The notes beneath the pieces were generated by a model, which worked only from the letters and a program-made list of their open reading frames with translations, was not told the DNA's origin and searched no databases. A DNA stretch of 15,745 nt from Verrucomicrobiia bacterium (GTDB lineage Bacteria > Verrucomicrobiota > Verrucomicrobiia > Opitutales > Opitutaceae). Positions within the stretch are counted from its first letter, which is position 1. Each line of letters opens with the position of its first letter. Made by a program: the position numbers and the translations under genes. The stretch is taken from NCBI GenBank assembly GCA_030424825.1, contig JAUHWE010000025.1, positions 1 through 15,745 on the forward strand, written 5' to 3'. This document shows, one piece after another, positions 1-7,924 of this stretch.

Positions 1-128
1 ACTTCAGATTTCAGTTTAGCGGCTTCCTCCTCGGCCTTCTTTTGAACGTTGGCGATCTGGTCTTCCGCCTTCTTCTGAACATTGGCGATTTGATCCTCGG
101 CGTTCTTCTTTACGTCGGCAATTTGGCT
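1..128 (-). repeat. 33-bp tandem repeats encoding an 11-residue hendecad
   Basis: Three 33-bp units lie at 128-96, 95-63 and 62-30, with a diverged fourth unit from 29 to the edge. Units two and three encode the identical peptide DQIANVQKKAE but differ at several third-codon positions. The repeat is therefore kept by selection on the protein and is not just a very recent DNA duplication. The array probably continues past the left edge. Confidence 0.8.
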
Positions 129-278
129 TTCTGTGTTTTTCTGTGAGCTAGCCAGTCCAGTTGCTAATTCTTCCTTGGTCGCGTGGGTGTCGACTTCTTT
201 CGAAGAATCTGAGCAGCCCCAAAAGGCGAATAGCGATGCAGTTAATATCGATACAGATTTGATGTGGGTCCTCTTCAT
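1..278 (-). CDS. Lipoprotein with 11-residue coiled-coil repeats (partial, C-terminus beyond left edge)
   Basis: Reading from ATG at 278 down to the edge gives 92 complete codons with no stop. The N-terminus MKRTHIK is basic and is followed by a hydrophobic stretch (about residues 8-20) ending in F-W-G-C22. This looks like a lipoprotein signal peptide with Cys22 as the lipidated residue, although Trp at -2 is unusual for a lipobox. From residue 51 the protein repeats with period 11: SQIADVKKNAE (51-61), DQIANVQKKAE (62-72), DQIANVQKKAE (73-83), then EEAAKLKSEV. Hydrophobic I/V/A positions spaced this way fit a right-handed (hendecad) coiled coil. By inference it is a membrane-anchored periplasmic or surface stalk. 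The full length and function cannot be seen. It is divergent from nothing in view and lies upstream (173 bp) of the flavoprotein's 3' end on the same strand. I do not recognise the family. Confidence 0.75.
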   Translation of the reverse strand, partial: MKRTHIKSVSILTASLFAFWGCSDSSKEVDTHATKEELATGLASSQKNTESQIADVKKNAEDQIANVQKKAEDQIANVQKKAEEEAAKLKSE

Positions 279-451
279 AGTGCGGGAATCTTCACAGGGT
301 TGCCCGCCCGGAGCAACAGATAATTTCATGTATCGCCTAGCGCACTGCCACCCAAGGAAGCTCGGAAAGGTCAATCGTGGCGGATTGGGAACGTTTGCGT
401 TCTCGCTTCTATGAACACGGTTGGATCTTTGATAATTGAAGTGGCTGCGTA

Positions 452-1690
452 CTAGACAGCCGCACTGCTTCCGGCAATGTGTCCAGTTGTCCAGGCGGCT
501 TGAAAATTGAATCCACCTGTAACACCATCAATATCAAGCGTTTCGCCGGCGAAATAGAGATTAGGGACCTGTTTGCTCTCCATTTTCTTAAAATCGACTT
601 CGCGAAGGGAAATCCCGCCGCAGGTCACGAATTCCTCCTTGTTCATGCTTTTTCCGTCGACTTCATAGTTGCCAGCTACGCAGAGGCTGGCGATAGAGTG
701 CAATTGGTTGTTCGAAACCTGTGAGAGTTTCGATTTTGGATCGATTGACTCGGTTTCCAAGAATCGGTCCCACAAGCGTCGCGGTAGGCCCAAAAGCGAA
801 TTTGTACCAATCTGCTTGGCGCCGTTCCGCTGCTTCGCTTGCAAAAGCGCTTGTTTTGCGGATTCCAAATCGAGTGTCCCCGTCCAGTTTATCTGTAGAT
901 TGAATTTGTAATTACAATCGGCAAGGGCACGGGCACCCCAGGCCGAGAGTTTGAGGATCGCCGGTCCACTCATTCCCCAGTGCGTTATTAGTAGAGGTCC
1001 GCTCTGAGACAGCTTCAGGAAAGGGCAGGTGGCCACCGCGTTGGGAACGGATAGGCCCTGCAGTCCTTCGATGCGTGAATCCTTAATATGGAAAGTAAAG
1101 AGCGATGGAGCCAGTGTCGTAGTCGTGTGCCCCATGGATACGGCAATTTTGTGACCCACGGAATCCCGCCCTCCACCGGTGGCGAGGATGAGCCGGTCGA
1201 ATTCGATGTTTTCATTTGCCGTAGTGCTGAGAAGAAACCCACCTGTATCTGTAACTTGGGCACGGTCTATTCCGGTTTTCGCGTGAAGTTCAACTCCGCA
1301 TTTCCGAGCGGAGTCAAGTAGGCAGTCGATAATCGTTTGTGAGGAATCCGTTGTCGGAAACATTCGCCCGTCGTCTTCGGTTTTCAGCGCGACGCCCTTG
1401 GATGCGAACCAATCCACGGTATCTTGAGGCTGCCAACGATAGAACGGTCCCAGGAGTTCTCTAGACCCGCGAGGGTAGCGAGTGACAAGCTCCTTGGGTT
1501 CGAAGCAAGCATGGGTGACGTTGCACCGCCCACCCCCGGATACCTTTACCTTAGCGAGAAAGCGGTTCGATCTTTCGAAGACGGAAACCTGGGTATCCGG
1601 ATTTTCCTCCTTCGCGGAGATCGCGGCGAAAATTCCGGCAGCGCCGCCCCCGACAATTGCGATTCGAATCGGGTCTAGCGGGGCGTCCAT
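452..1690 (-). CDS. BaiN/HI0933-family NAD(P)/FAD-dependent oxidoreductase
   Basis: This is a 412-residue flavoprotein of usual family length. The N-terminal FAD-binding Rossmann motif is IVGGGAAG (12-19). It is followed by the family's hallmark KVSGGGRCN (49-57), DGRMFPTTD (107-115), the second nucleotide-contact motif LATGGG (169-174), LLITHWGMSGPAIL (233-246) and the C-terminal FAD motif GETLDIDGVTGGFN (382-395). Members are soluble cytoplasmic flavoenzymes. A few, such as clostridial BaiN, act in bile-acid dehydroxylation, but most have no proven substrate, so no specific reaction is claimed. The ATG at 1690 lies 24 bp after the stop of the upstream kinase gene on the same strand, which suggests one transcription unit. 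No ribosome-binding site is visible. Confidence 0.9.
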   Translation of the reverse strand: MDAPLDPIRIAIVGGGAAGIFAAISAKEENPDTQVSVFERSNRFLAKVKVSGGGRCNVTHACFEPKELVTRYPRGSRELLGPFYRWQPQDTVDWFASKGVALKTEDDGRMFPTTDSSQTIIDCLLDSARKCGVELHAKTGIDRAQVTDTGGFLLSTTANENIEFDRLILATGGGRDSVGHKIAVSMGHTTTTLAPSLFTFHIKDSRIEGLQGLSVPNAVATCPFLKLSQSGPLLITHWGMSGPAILKLSAWGARALADCNYKFNLQINWTGTLDLESAKQALLQAKQRNGAKQIGTNSLLGLPRRLWDRFLETESIDPKSKLSQVSNNQLHSIASLCVAGNYEVDGKSMNKEEFVTCGGISLREVDFKKMESKQVPNLYFAGETLDIDGVTGGFNFQAAWTTGHIAGSSAAV

Positions 1691-1714
1691 AGCGATAACG
1701 GGCGAATCCGCGAA

Positions 1715-2713
1715 TCAGCCAAAAAGGTGGTCATGCAATTCCTTCGCCTGGTCTTCGTCTAGGCGCGGTCCCCACTTGGATACGACTTTCGAGGAAGCGA
1801 GACTCGCCAGCCGTCCGGCTTCCGCATAGGATTTTCCGTGAGTGAGAGCGTACAGGAACGCGCCCGCGAAGAGGTCGCCTGCACCATTGGTGTCGATGGC
1901 TTTAGTTGGAAAGGGCTCGATTTTGATCTCATTCGTTCCATCGAAAACGAGGGCTCCTTTTGCGCCGAGCGTGACGGCGAAGGATTGAGCGAATCGTTTC
2001 AAGGCTTCCACCGCTTGGAAAATGGTTTCAGTCCCCGTGAACAGCATAGCTTCCTCTTCATTGCAGAATAGGAGATCGACTCCGGAGCCAACCACTTCCG
2101 CCATCTGGTCCTTGAAGTACTTGACCATGCTCGGATCGGAGAACGTCAGCGCTGTCTTGACCCCCTGCTCCTCAGCCAGACCTTTGGCCACCTTCATCGC
2201 ATGGAGACTCGATTCGCCGGTTACGAGGTATCCTTCTATATAGAGGTACTCCGAATCCTTGAGAGCGGCTTCGTCGATCTCCTTGACAGAGTAGGTCGCC
2301 GTAATTCCCAGAAACGTGTTCATCGTTCGCTCGGCATCGGGCGTCGTCATCACGAGGCATTTTCCGGTGATACCTTCCTCATGGGCTCCTGGAGAGAGAT
2401 TAGTGCTGACATGGTGGGAAGTGAGATCGCTGTGATAGAAGTCTCCCATTTCGTCATTGGCTACCTTGCACGAGTAGAAGCAGGACGCTCCAAACTGAGC
2501 CGCTCCAATAATCGTGTTTGCGGCGGAACCTCCGCATTGCCGGTCGGCGCTGGGCAGGTGGATCGCGTTGGTGAGCTGGTGCTGTCGGCTTTCGTCGACC
2601 AGAGTCATGATCCCTTTCTCGATGGAATGCTCTTTGAAGAATTCATCGGACACCTCAGTTACGATGTCGACGAGGGCATTGCCCATTCCGTAAACGTGAT
2701 ATTTCTTAGCCAT
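1715..2713 (-). CDS. PfkB-family carbohydrate/nucleoside kinase, adenosine-kinase-like
   Basis: This 332-residue ribokinase-superfamily protein has the N-terminal sugar-binding motif CGGSAANT (60-67), NEEEA (218-222) preceding the ATP site, and the PfkB signature DTNGAGDLFAGAFL (274-287) with the GAGD anion hole and catalytic Asp280. The overall pattern (YGMGNALVDI at 8-17, then the GG and NGAGD motifs) resembles bacterial adenosine-kinase-like proteins. The substrate could equally be another nucleoside or sugar. It would phosphorylate a hydroxyl group with ATP in the cytoplasm. It is first in a two-gene minus-strand unit with the flavoprotein. The gap in front of it (2714-2859) is a divergent promoter region shared with the small membrane protein gene. 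Confidence 0.88.
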   Translation of the reverse strand: MAKKYHVYGMGNALVDIVTEVSDEFFKEHSIEKGIMTLVDESRQHQLTNAIHLPSADRQCGGSAANTIIGAAQFGASCFYSCKVANDEMGDFYHSDLTSHHVSTNLSPGAHEEGITGKCLVMTTPDAERTMNTFLGITATYSVKEIDEAALKDSEYLYIEGYLVTGESSLHAMKVAKGLAEEQGVKTALTFSDPSMVKYFKDQMAEVVGSGVDLLFCNEEEAMLFTGTETIFQAVEALKRFAQSFAVTLGAKGALVFDGTNEIKIEPFPTKAIDTNGAGDLFAGAFLYALTHGKSYAEAGRLASLASSKVVSKWGPRLDEDQAKELHDHLFG

Positions 2714-2859
2714 ATTAGTCGTGCGTGCTCATTTTATGCCCATTCTCACCCCGCATAGGCAGGGGAGGCCAATGGGGTCGACGAAATCGTCTGCATTCCC
2801 ACGCGCAACAAAAATTCGAGATTGAAGGGTAGAACGCGCATCGCGTAGTGTGCCCGGCG
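2714..2859. promoter_or_regulatory. Divergent intergenic region between the PfkB kinase and the small membrane protein gene
   Basis: Transcription must start here in both directions, because the genes on either side point away from each other. I see no convincing -35/-10 pair and no Shine-Dalgarno sequence on either strand. The assignment rests on gene orientation only. Confidence 0.4.
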
Positions 2860-3057
2860 ATGACAGAATTGATCGACGAGGTTCGCGAGTTGCTAGAGTT
2901 ATACCCTCCTTGGCTGGTTACGACTTGCTTGATCGTTGTGGGTGCGGGTGTGCTTTACGTTGTTTGGCGGATTGTAAAATTCGGTATCGTCCTCGTGGTG
3001 ACGGCCCTGCTGATTGCCTTGGTCGCTTTTGCCGCCTGGACGCTCTTTATCGCTTAG
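2860..3057 (+). CDS. Small two-helix membrane protein, unknown function
   Basis: Starting at ATG 2860, the product has 65 residues. An in-frame GTG at 2848 would add only four residues (the first read as Met) and is less likely. A short acidic amphipathic N-terminus (TELIDEVRELLELYPP, 2-17) is followed by hydrophobic segments at about 18-36 and 41-64, separated by a W-R-I-V-K turn containing Arg37 and Lys40. By the positive-inside rule the loop would be cytoplasmic, with both ends outside. It lies 65 bp upstream of pyrG on the same strand and may be co-transcribed with it. I do not recognise the family. Reality as a gene rests on the open frame, the clear membrane-protein composition and the fit between neighbours. 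Confidence 0.6.
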   Translation: MTELIDEVRELLELYPPWLVTTCLIVVGAGVLYVVWRIVKFGIVLVVTALLIALVAFAAWTLFIA

Positions 3058-3107
3058 CGAGTGAGAGAGATTTCGAATTTAGGAAACTCCCTAGTTGACC
3101 TGTTTAA

Positions 3108-4751
<1,644 letters not shown>

Positions 4752-4815
4752 CTTAAAGTGACTGAAGAGAGTTCTGCCTAAAAACCGAGAGTGCTAAGAT
4801 AAACAAAAATTCATC

Positions 4816-6402
4816 ATGGCGAAGTTGCTGATAGAAGTTCCTATCCCTTCGATGGGGGCGACGGTTAACGAAATTACATTGATCGATCTTTTTTGTGAAG
4901 CGGGCAAATCGGTCGCCAAAGGCGAAAAGCTGGCGGAGCTAGAAAGCGACAAATCGATATTCGATTTCGAGTCTCCCTGCGACGGGATCGTTCGCGAGAT
5001 TTGCTGCCGAGCGGGTGATATTCTCAAAGTGGGCACTCCTTTTCTACGGATTGAAACGGAAGACGCTTCTTTGAGCCACTTGTCAGTGGATCCGGAGAAA
5101 GAATCAGGAAAACCGGATACGCAATCTATTCCGACTTCCGAATCGAAGCAGAATCTGGTAGCGCCGCTGGCGGAATTAGCGACGGCTACCAGTCCGGCTT
5201 CGAAGACGGTCGTGGCGTCTACGGAAAAAGGCGCCATTCGTTGGACTCCCCGTGCACGAAAGATTGCGGTTGAGCGTGGTTTGAATCCGGATACAATTAC
5301 TGATATCGTTGGCACCGGTCCCGGAGGCCGCGTGACCGGGGACGATATGTCGCGTTACCAAGGTGCAGACTCGCCGGAAACAAGTGCAACCAGCGTAGTG
5401 AGTGGGGATTCACTTGAATCCCAAACCGTTTGCGTAGCCGGGATTGGTTATGCGGTTCCTAGGAATGCCCGTTCCAATGAAGAGATTATTAAGGAGTTTC
5501 CTGGGAAGACGGCTGAAGAAATTGAGAAAGTAACGGGGATTCAGCAGCGTTACGTAATTAGTGAGGGAGAGTCGGCGACCAGTTTGGCGACGGAGGCGAC
5601 GAACAAGGCGCTGGATATGGCGGGCATGTCGGTTAGCGACATCGATGCGGTGATTGTGGCAACACTCCTTCCTGACCAGCCGGTTCCGGGAGCGGCCAGC
5701 GCTTTGGCCAAAGAGCTTGGTATCGGACAAGCGCTTGCCTTTGACCTTAACGCGGCCTGCTCCGGTTGGCTCTACGCGTTGGAAGTGGGAAGAGCGTTCA
5801 TTTTAGGGGGTACAGCGAAAAACGCTCTGGTGGTTACAGCGGAAATTCTTTCACGGATTACCAATTCCAAGGACCACGAAACCGCATTTCTTTTTGGTGA
5901 TGGGGCGGGAGCTGCAGTAATGACACCGCAAAAAGGGGGACACCGATTCTATCGGCACGAACTCAGTGGCGACTCGCGCTATACGGAAGCCATTTGCCGT
6001 AGAGGGGGCGGGGCAATGAATCCAATCCCGCAACCTGGTGACAGCCTGGACTCATTTTATATTCAATTAGATGGCGGAGTCGTTTTCAAACGGGCGGTGC
6101 TCGCGTTTTCGGACATCATCGAGAAAGCCATGAAGCGCCATGGACTTTCCGAAGAAGATGTTTCCTGGATTGTTCCGCATCAAGCTAACGCGCGGATACT
6201 CAAAGCGGTGAGCAAACGCGTGGGCATTTCCTATGAGAAATTTATTGTGACCGTCGGAAAGTATGGGAATACGTCCGCCGCCTCCGTTTCCATGGCTTTA
6301 GGCTGGGCAGCGGAAGAGGGAATCTTTGAGGAGGGTGACAAGATTATCTTCTGCTCAGTCGGGGCAGGATTCACCTACGCGGGCGGTTTGATGATTTGGT
6401 AG
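4816..6402 (+). CDS. Lipoyl domain - peripheral-subunit-binding domain - ketoacyl-ACP synthase III fusion
   Basis: This 528-residue protein has three parts. Residues 1-82 are an E2-type lipoyl domain; the motif ELESDKSIFDFESP puts the lipoyl-lysine at Lys46. A flexible S/T/P/A-rich linker (about 84-138) follows. Residues 141-181 are a peripheral-subunit-binding domain (TPRARKIAVERG, then GTGPGGRVTGDDMSRY). After a second linker (182-203), residues 204-528 are a complete FabH-like KAS III with the triad Cys315 (AACSGW), His455 (VPHQAN) and Asn485 (GNTSAAS), plus GDGAGA (361-366) and a glycine-rich C-terminus. In 2-oxoacid dehydrogenases the lipoyl arm carries acyl groups made by E1, and the PSBD docks E1 or E3. 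FabH condenses an acyl primer with malonyl-ACP to start fatty-acid synthesis. The usual E2 acyltransferase domain is absent. Inference: primer transfer from an E1 through lipoate directly to the KAS III active site. No E1 or E3 gene lies in the window. The parts are in one uninterrupted frame. Confidence 0.9.
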   Translation: MAKLLIEVPIPSMGATVNEITLIDLFCEAGKSVAKGEKLAELESDKSIFDFESPCDGIVREICCRAGDILKVGTPFLRIETEDASLSHLSVDPEKESGKPDTQSIPTSESKQNLVAPLAELATATSPASKTVVASTEKGAIRWTPRARKIAVERGLNPDTITDIVGTGPGGRVTGDDMSRYQGADSPETSATSVVSGDSLESQTVCVAGIGYAVPRNARSNEEIIKEFPGKTAEEIEKVTGIQQRYVISEGESATSLATEATNKALDMAGMSVSDIDAVIVATLLPDQPVPGAASALAKELGIGQALAFDLNAACSGWLYALEVGRAFILGGTAKNALVVTAEILSRITNSKDHETAFLFGDGAGAAVMTPQKGGHRFYRHELSGDSRYTEAICRRGGGAMNPIPQPGDSLDSFYIQLDGGVVFKRAVLAFSDIIEKAMKRHGLSEEDVSWIVPHQANARILKAVSKRVGISYEKFIVTVGKYGNTSAASVSMALGWAAEEGIFEEGDKIIFCSVGAGFTYAGGLMIW

Positions 6403-6412
6403 TCCGCGTTGG

Positions 6413-7168
6413 CTATACCGGATTGAGCTTTTCCATTTCATACTGCAGAATACTCAATGCTTTGATCGCTGCAGTTTCGCATTTCAGAACATAGGGCCCC
6501 AAGGAAATGGGACGAAATCCGGCCTGTCGAATTTGCGCATACTCTGTCTCCGAGAAGTCGCCCTCAGGCCCGACTAGAAATACCCCTGACGCGTTCGACG
6601 TAAGGTTTGCCGCTTCGATGTGTTCGTGGAAGGGGAGGCTGTCCGCTTCCAGCGATGCGATGAGTTTCAGTTGAAAGGGGATACTTGCCTTCAAAAAGCT
6701 ACCCAAAGACTGGACCGGATGAATCTTAGGGAGAAAAGGATTACCCGACTGTTTGGCCCCTTCAATGGCGATTGTCAGCCATTTCTCGTTCTTGGAATTC
6801 TCTTTGCCGCTGCGAATTTTCGCTTCAGTGCGTTCGGAAATCAAAGGATAAACCTCTTGGATTCCCAGCTCGGTTGCTTTGCGGATGATGTTCTCAAGGC
6901 CTTTTGATTTTGGAATCGACTGGGCGAGAGCGATCCTGTGAAGCGGCGTGGGGTGCTTTTTAAAAATGCGGCCTTCCAGGCGAGTCTCCCGTTTGTCGGC
7001 ATTGGAAATTTCTGCGAGCCATTCGTTCCCCGAGCCGTCGAAAACGACTACTGGATCTCCTAGTCGGGCTCGATTGACCGAAATCAGATGATGCGATTCA
7101 TCGGCGGAAAGCGTGATGATGGGTGAGTCTTGAGTTAGATGGGGACAATAACTCCGAAAGTCAGGCAT
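6413..7168 (-). CDS. rsmE: 16S rRNA (uracil1498-N3)-methyltransferase RsmE
   Basis: This is a 251-residue SPOUT-fold methyltransferase of usual length. An N-terminal PUA-like domain (ESHHLISVNRARLGD, 24-38, and VVFDGSGNEWLAEI, 41-54) binds RNA. The C-terminal domain carries IPKSKGLENIIRKATELGI (85-103), the ER pair (112-113), the SAM-binding VGPEGDFSETE (199-209) and the knot motif LGPYVLKCETAA (223-234). The family normally reads L-R-x-E-T-A in the last motif, and here Lys228-Cys229 replace Arg and the next residue. The enzyme methylates U1498 in the 30S subunit decoding region. It converges on the KAS III fusion gene with a 10-bp gap, so the two must terminate inside each other or read through. 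Upstream lies a long gene-free stretch. Confidence 0.95.
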   Translation of the reverse strand: MPDFRSYCPHLTQDSPIITLSADESHHLISVNRARLGDPVVVFDGSGNEWLAEISNADKRETRLEGRIFKKHPTPLHRIALAQSIPKSKGLENIIRKATELGIQEVYPLISERTEAKIRSGKENSKNEKWLTIAIEGAKQSGNPFLPKIHPVQSLGSFLKASIPFQLKLIASLEADSLPFHEHIEAANLTSNASGVFLVGPEGDFSETEYAQIRQAGFRPISLGPYVLKCETAAIKALSILQYEMEKLNPV

Positions 7169-7250
7169 TTCGAGAGCATTACGCTCGGGTGGGCATCGAG
7201 CAATTTGAAATGCGTTTGAAGGCTATTTCCAGAAGCGATCGTACAAAAGG

Positions 7251-7277
7251 AAAGGGCCCCGCTAAGCGGGACCCTTT
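7251..7277. terminator. Hairpin terminator, first copy of the repeated module
   Basis: AAAGGG-C-CCCGC pairs with GCGGG-A-CCCTTT across a TAA loop: 11 base pairs with one C/A mismatch. The reverse strand follows the stem with TTTCCTTTTG, and the forward strand with only TTTCTA. It could act in either direction but looks better on the minus strand, facing rsmE. The core CCGCTAAGCGG recurs at 7450 and 7708. Confidence 0.6.
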
Positions 7278-7280
7278 CTA

Positions 7281-7298
7281 ACTTATCAAACTACAAAC
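7281..7298. repeat. 18-base direct repeat, copy 1
   Basis: The sequence ACTTATCAAACTACAAAC is identical to the copy at 7471-7488, exactly 190 bp away. Both copies lie just to the right of a CCGCTAAGCGG hairpin, so hairpin and tail form one unit. Confidence 0.85.
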
Positions 7299-7358
7299 CA
7301 GAATTAAGAAAAAACTACTACTTCCTCTTCTTCCTACGGTAGGCGCTCTAAGGAGAGA

Positions 7359-7368
7359 AACGTTCAAA
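7359..7368. repeat. 10-base direct repeat AACGTTCAAA, copy 1
   Basis: AACGTTCAAA recurs at 7549-7558, again exactly 190 bp away, with scattered matches in the 25 bases before it. This extends the duplicated module to at least 120 bp. Confidence 0.65.
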
Positions 7369-7440
7369 GAAATTCTTAGATTTTGGCAGAAAAATATTTC
7401 GGATCCTGAATGCACGGAATTAGGGGAAGATCTGGGCAAC

Positions 7441-7468
7441 AAAAAAGCGCCGCTAAGCGGCGCCTTTT
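7441..7468. terminator. Rho-independent terminator, second copy of the repeated module
   Basis: The perfect 7-bp stem GCGCCGC/GCGGCGC (7447-7453 and 7457-7463) has a TAA loop and is flanked by A6 on the left and CTTTT on the right. On the minus strand it reads stem then TTTTTT, and on the plus strand stem then C-TTTT. It would work in both directions and is stronger on the minus strand. Confidence 0.75.
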
Positions 7469-7470
7469 CG

Positions 7471-7488
7471 ACTTATCAAACTACAAAC
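7471..7488. repeat. 18-base direct repeat, copy 2
   Basis: This is identical to 7281-7298. Downstream (7500) an ATG opens a ten-codon reading frame, MNKTLLNTIR, that stops at once and looks like the broken beginning of a gene. Confidence 0.85.
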
Positions 7489-7548
7489 TAGATACGAAAA
7501 TGAATAAAACCCTTTTAAATACGATAAGATAGACGGAGCTAGGGGCCT

Positions 7549-7558
7549 AACGTTCAAA
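7549..7558. repeat. 10-base direct repeat AACGTTCAAA, copy 2
   Basis: This is the second copy of the element at 7359-7368, at the same 190-bp offset as the 18-base tail repeat. Confidence 0.65.
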
Positions 7559-7705
7559 AATTAAAAAGTTTTTGGGCAATAAATTTAAAAAATCCCGTAA
7601 CTATCTGATATATAGGAAGTTGAGATTTTTAAAGTAGAACGGCTTTGTAGGGGTAAGAAGGCTGGCCGTGGAATCCTAAGCTTCGTTGGGGATCCTTGAC
7701 GTTTC

Positions 7706-7720
7706 ATCCGCTAAGCGGAT
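7706..7720. repeat. Third CCGCTAAGCGG hairpin
   Basis: ATCCGC-TAA-GCGGAT is a perfect 6-bp stem with the same TAA loop as the hairpins at 7251 and 7441. It has no T-tract on either side and no 18-base tail, so it is a hairpin rather than a terminator. Confidence 0.6.
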
Positions 7721-7806
7721 TCAGAACTGCGGCCCTATGCTTCGTATTGCCCATCTTCGCTACGCTCTGACGATCGACCGGGTTTGCTTCCCTCCCATTG
7801 TGCCCC

Positions 7807-7830
7807 AAAAAAAGACCGCGACTTGCGGCT
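7807..7830 (-). terminator. Terminator of tRNA-Leu
   Basis: On the minus strand a short stem CCGC/GCGG with a 5-base loop (7816-7828) is followed by T-C and seven T's (7807-7813). It starts 12 bases after the CCA end of the tRNA. The stem is short, but the position and T-run fit a tRNA transcript end. Confidence 0.65.
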
Positions 7831-7839
7831 TGTTTTAGT

Positions 7840-7924
7840 TGGTACCCAGGGGGGGAATCGAACCCCCACTTCCGAAGAAACCTGATTTTGAGTCAGGCGC
7901 GTCTACCAATTCCGCCACCTGGGC
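7840..7924 (-). tRNA. tRNA-Leu, anticodon CAA
   Basis: The minus strand folds as a class II tRNA of 85 bases. The acceptor stem is GCCCAGG with CCTGGGT (G1-U72 wobble), the D-arm contains GGTAGACGC, and the anticodon stem is CCTGA/TCAGG around loop CTCAAAA (anticodon CAA, reads UUG). A variable arm with GTTTCTTCGGAAGT follows, then a T-arm GGGGGTTCGATTCCCCC. The CCA end is encoded in the DNA. Confidence 0.95.

Larger units (their letters stand above)
7169..7839. other. Gene-free 0.67-kb region with repeated hairpins
   Basis: I find no open reading frame with a credible start on either strand here. The content is structural: two copies of a module about 190 bp apart (hairpin, conserved 18-base tail, spacer, AACGTTCAAA), a third hairpin with the same core, an AT-rich section around 7550-7640, and the terminator of tRNA-Leu at the right end. 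A frame open for 69 codons (7282-7488, stop 7489-7491) lacks a normal start codon and is discussed under findings. The promoter of rsmE should lie near the left end, but no clear hexamers are visible. Confidence 0.6.

Noticed and set aside
133..414. Plus-strand 93-codon frame at the left edge
   Set aside because: It is antisense to the lipoprotein gene, whose signal peptide and coiled-coil repeats are clearly the real coding signal.
2201..2758. Plus-strand 185-codon frame opposite the PfkB kinase
   Set aside because: It is a long antisense shadow. The minus strand has full PfkB motifs, and the plus-strand product resembles nothing.
7306..7350. Minus-strand frame ending SAYRRKKRK before a TAG near 7319, like a ribosomal-protein tail
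   Set aside because: An in-frame TAG lies only nine codons upstream, and no start or homologous body is present. The basic string is a by-product of a pyrimidine-rich plus strand.
7440..7470. CRISPR-like repeat arrangement in the hairpin region
   Set aside because: Only two or three partial repeats with unequal spacing occur, and there are no regular spacers or cas genes.
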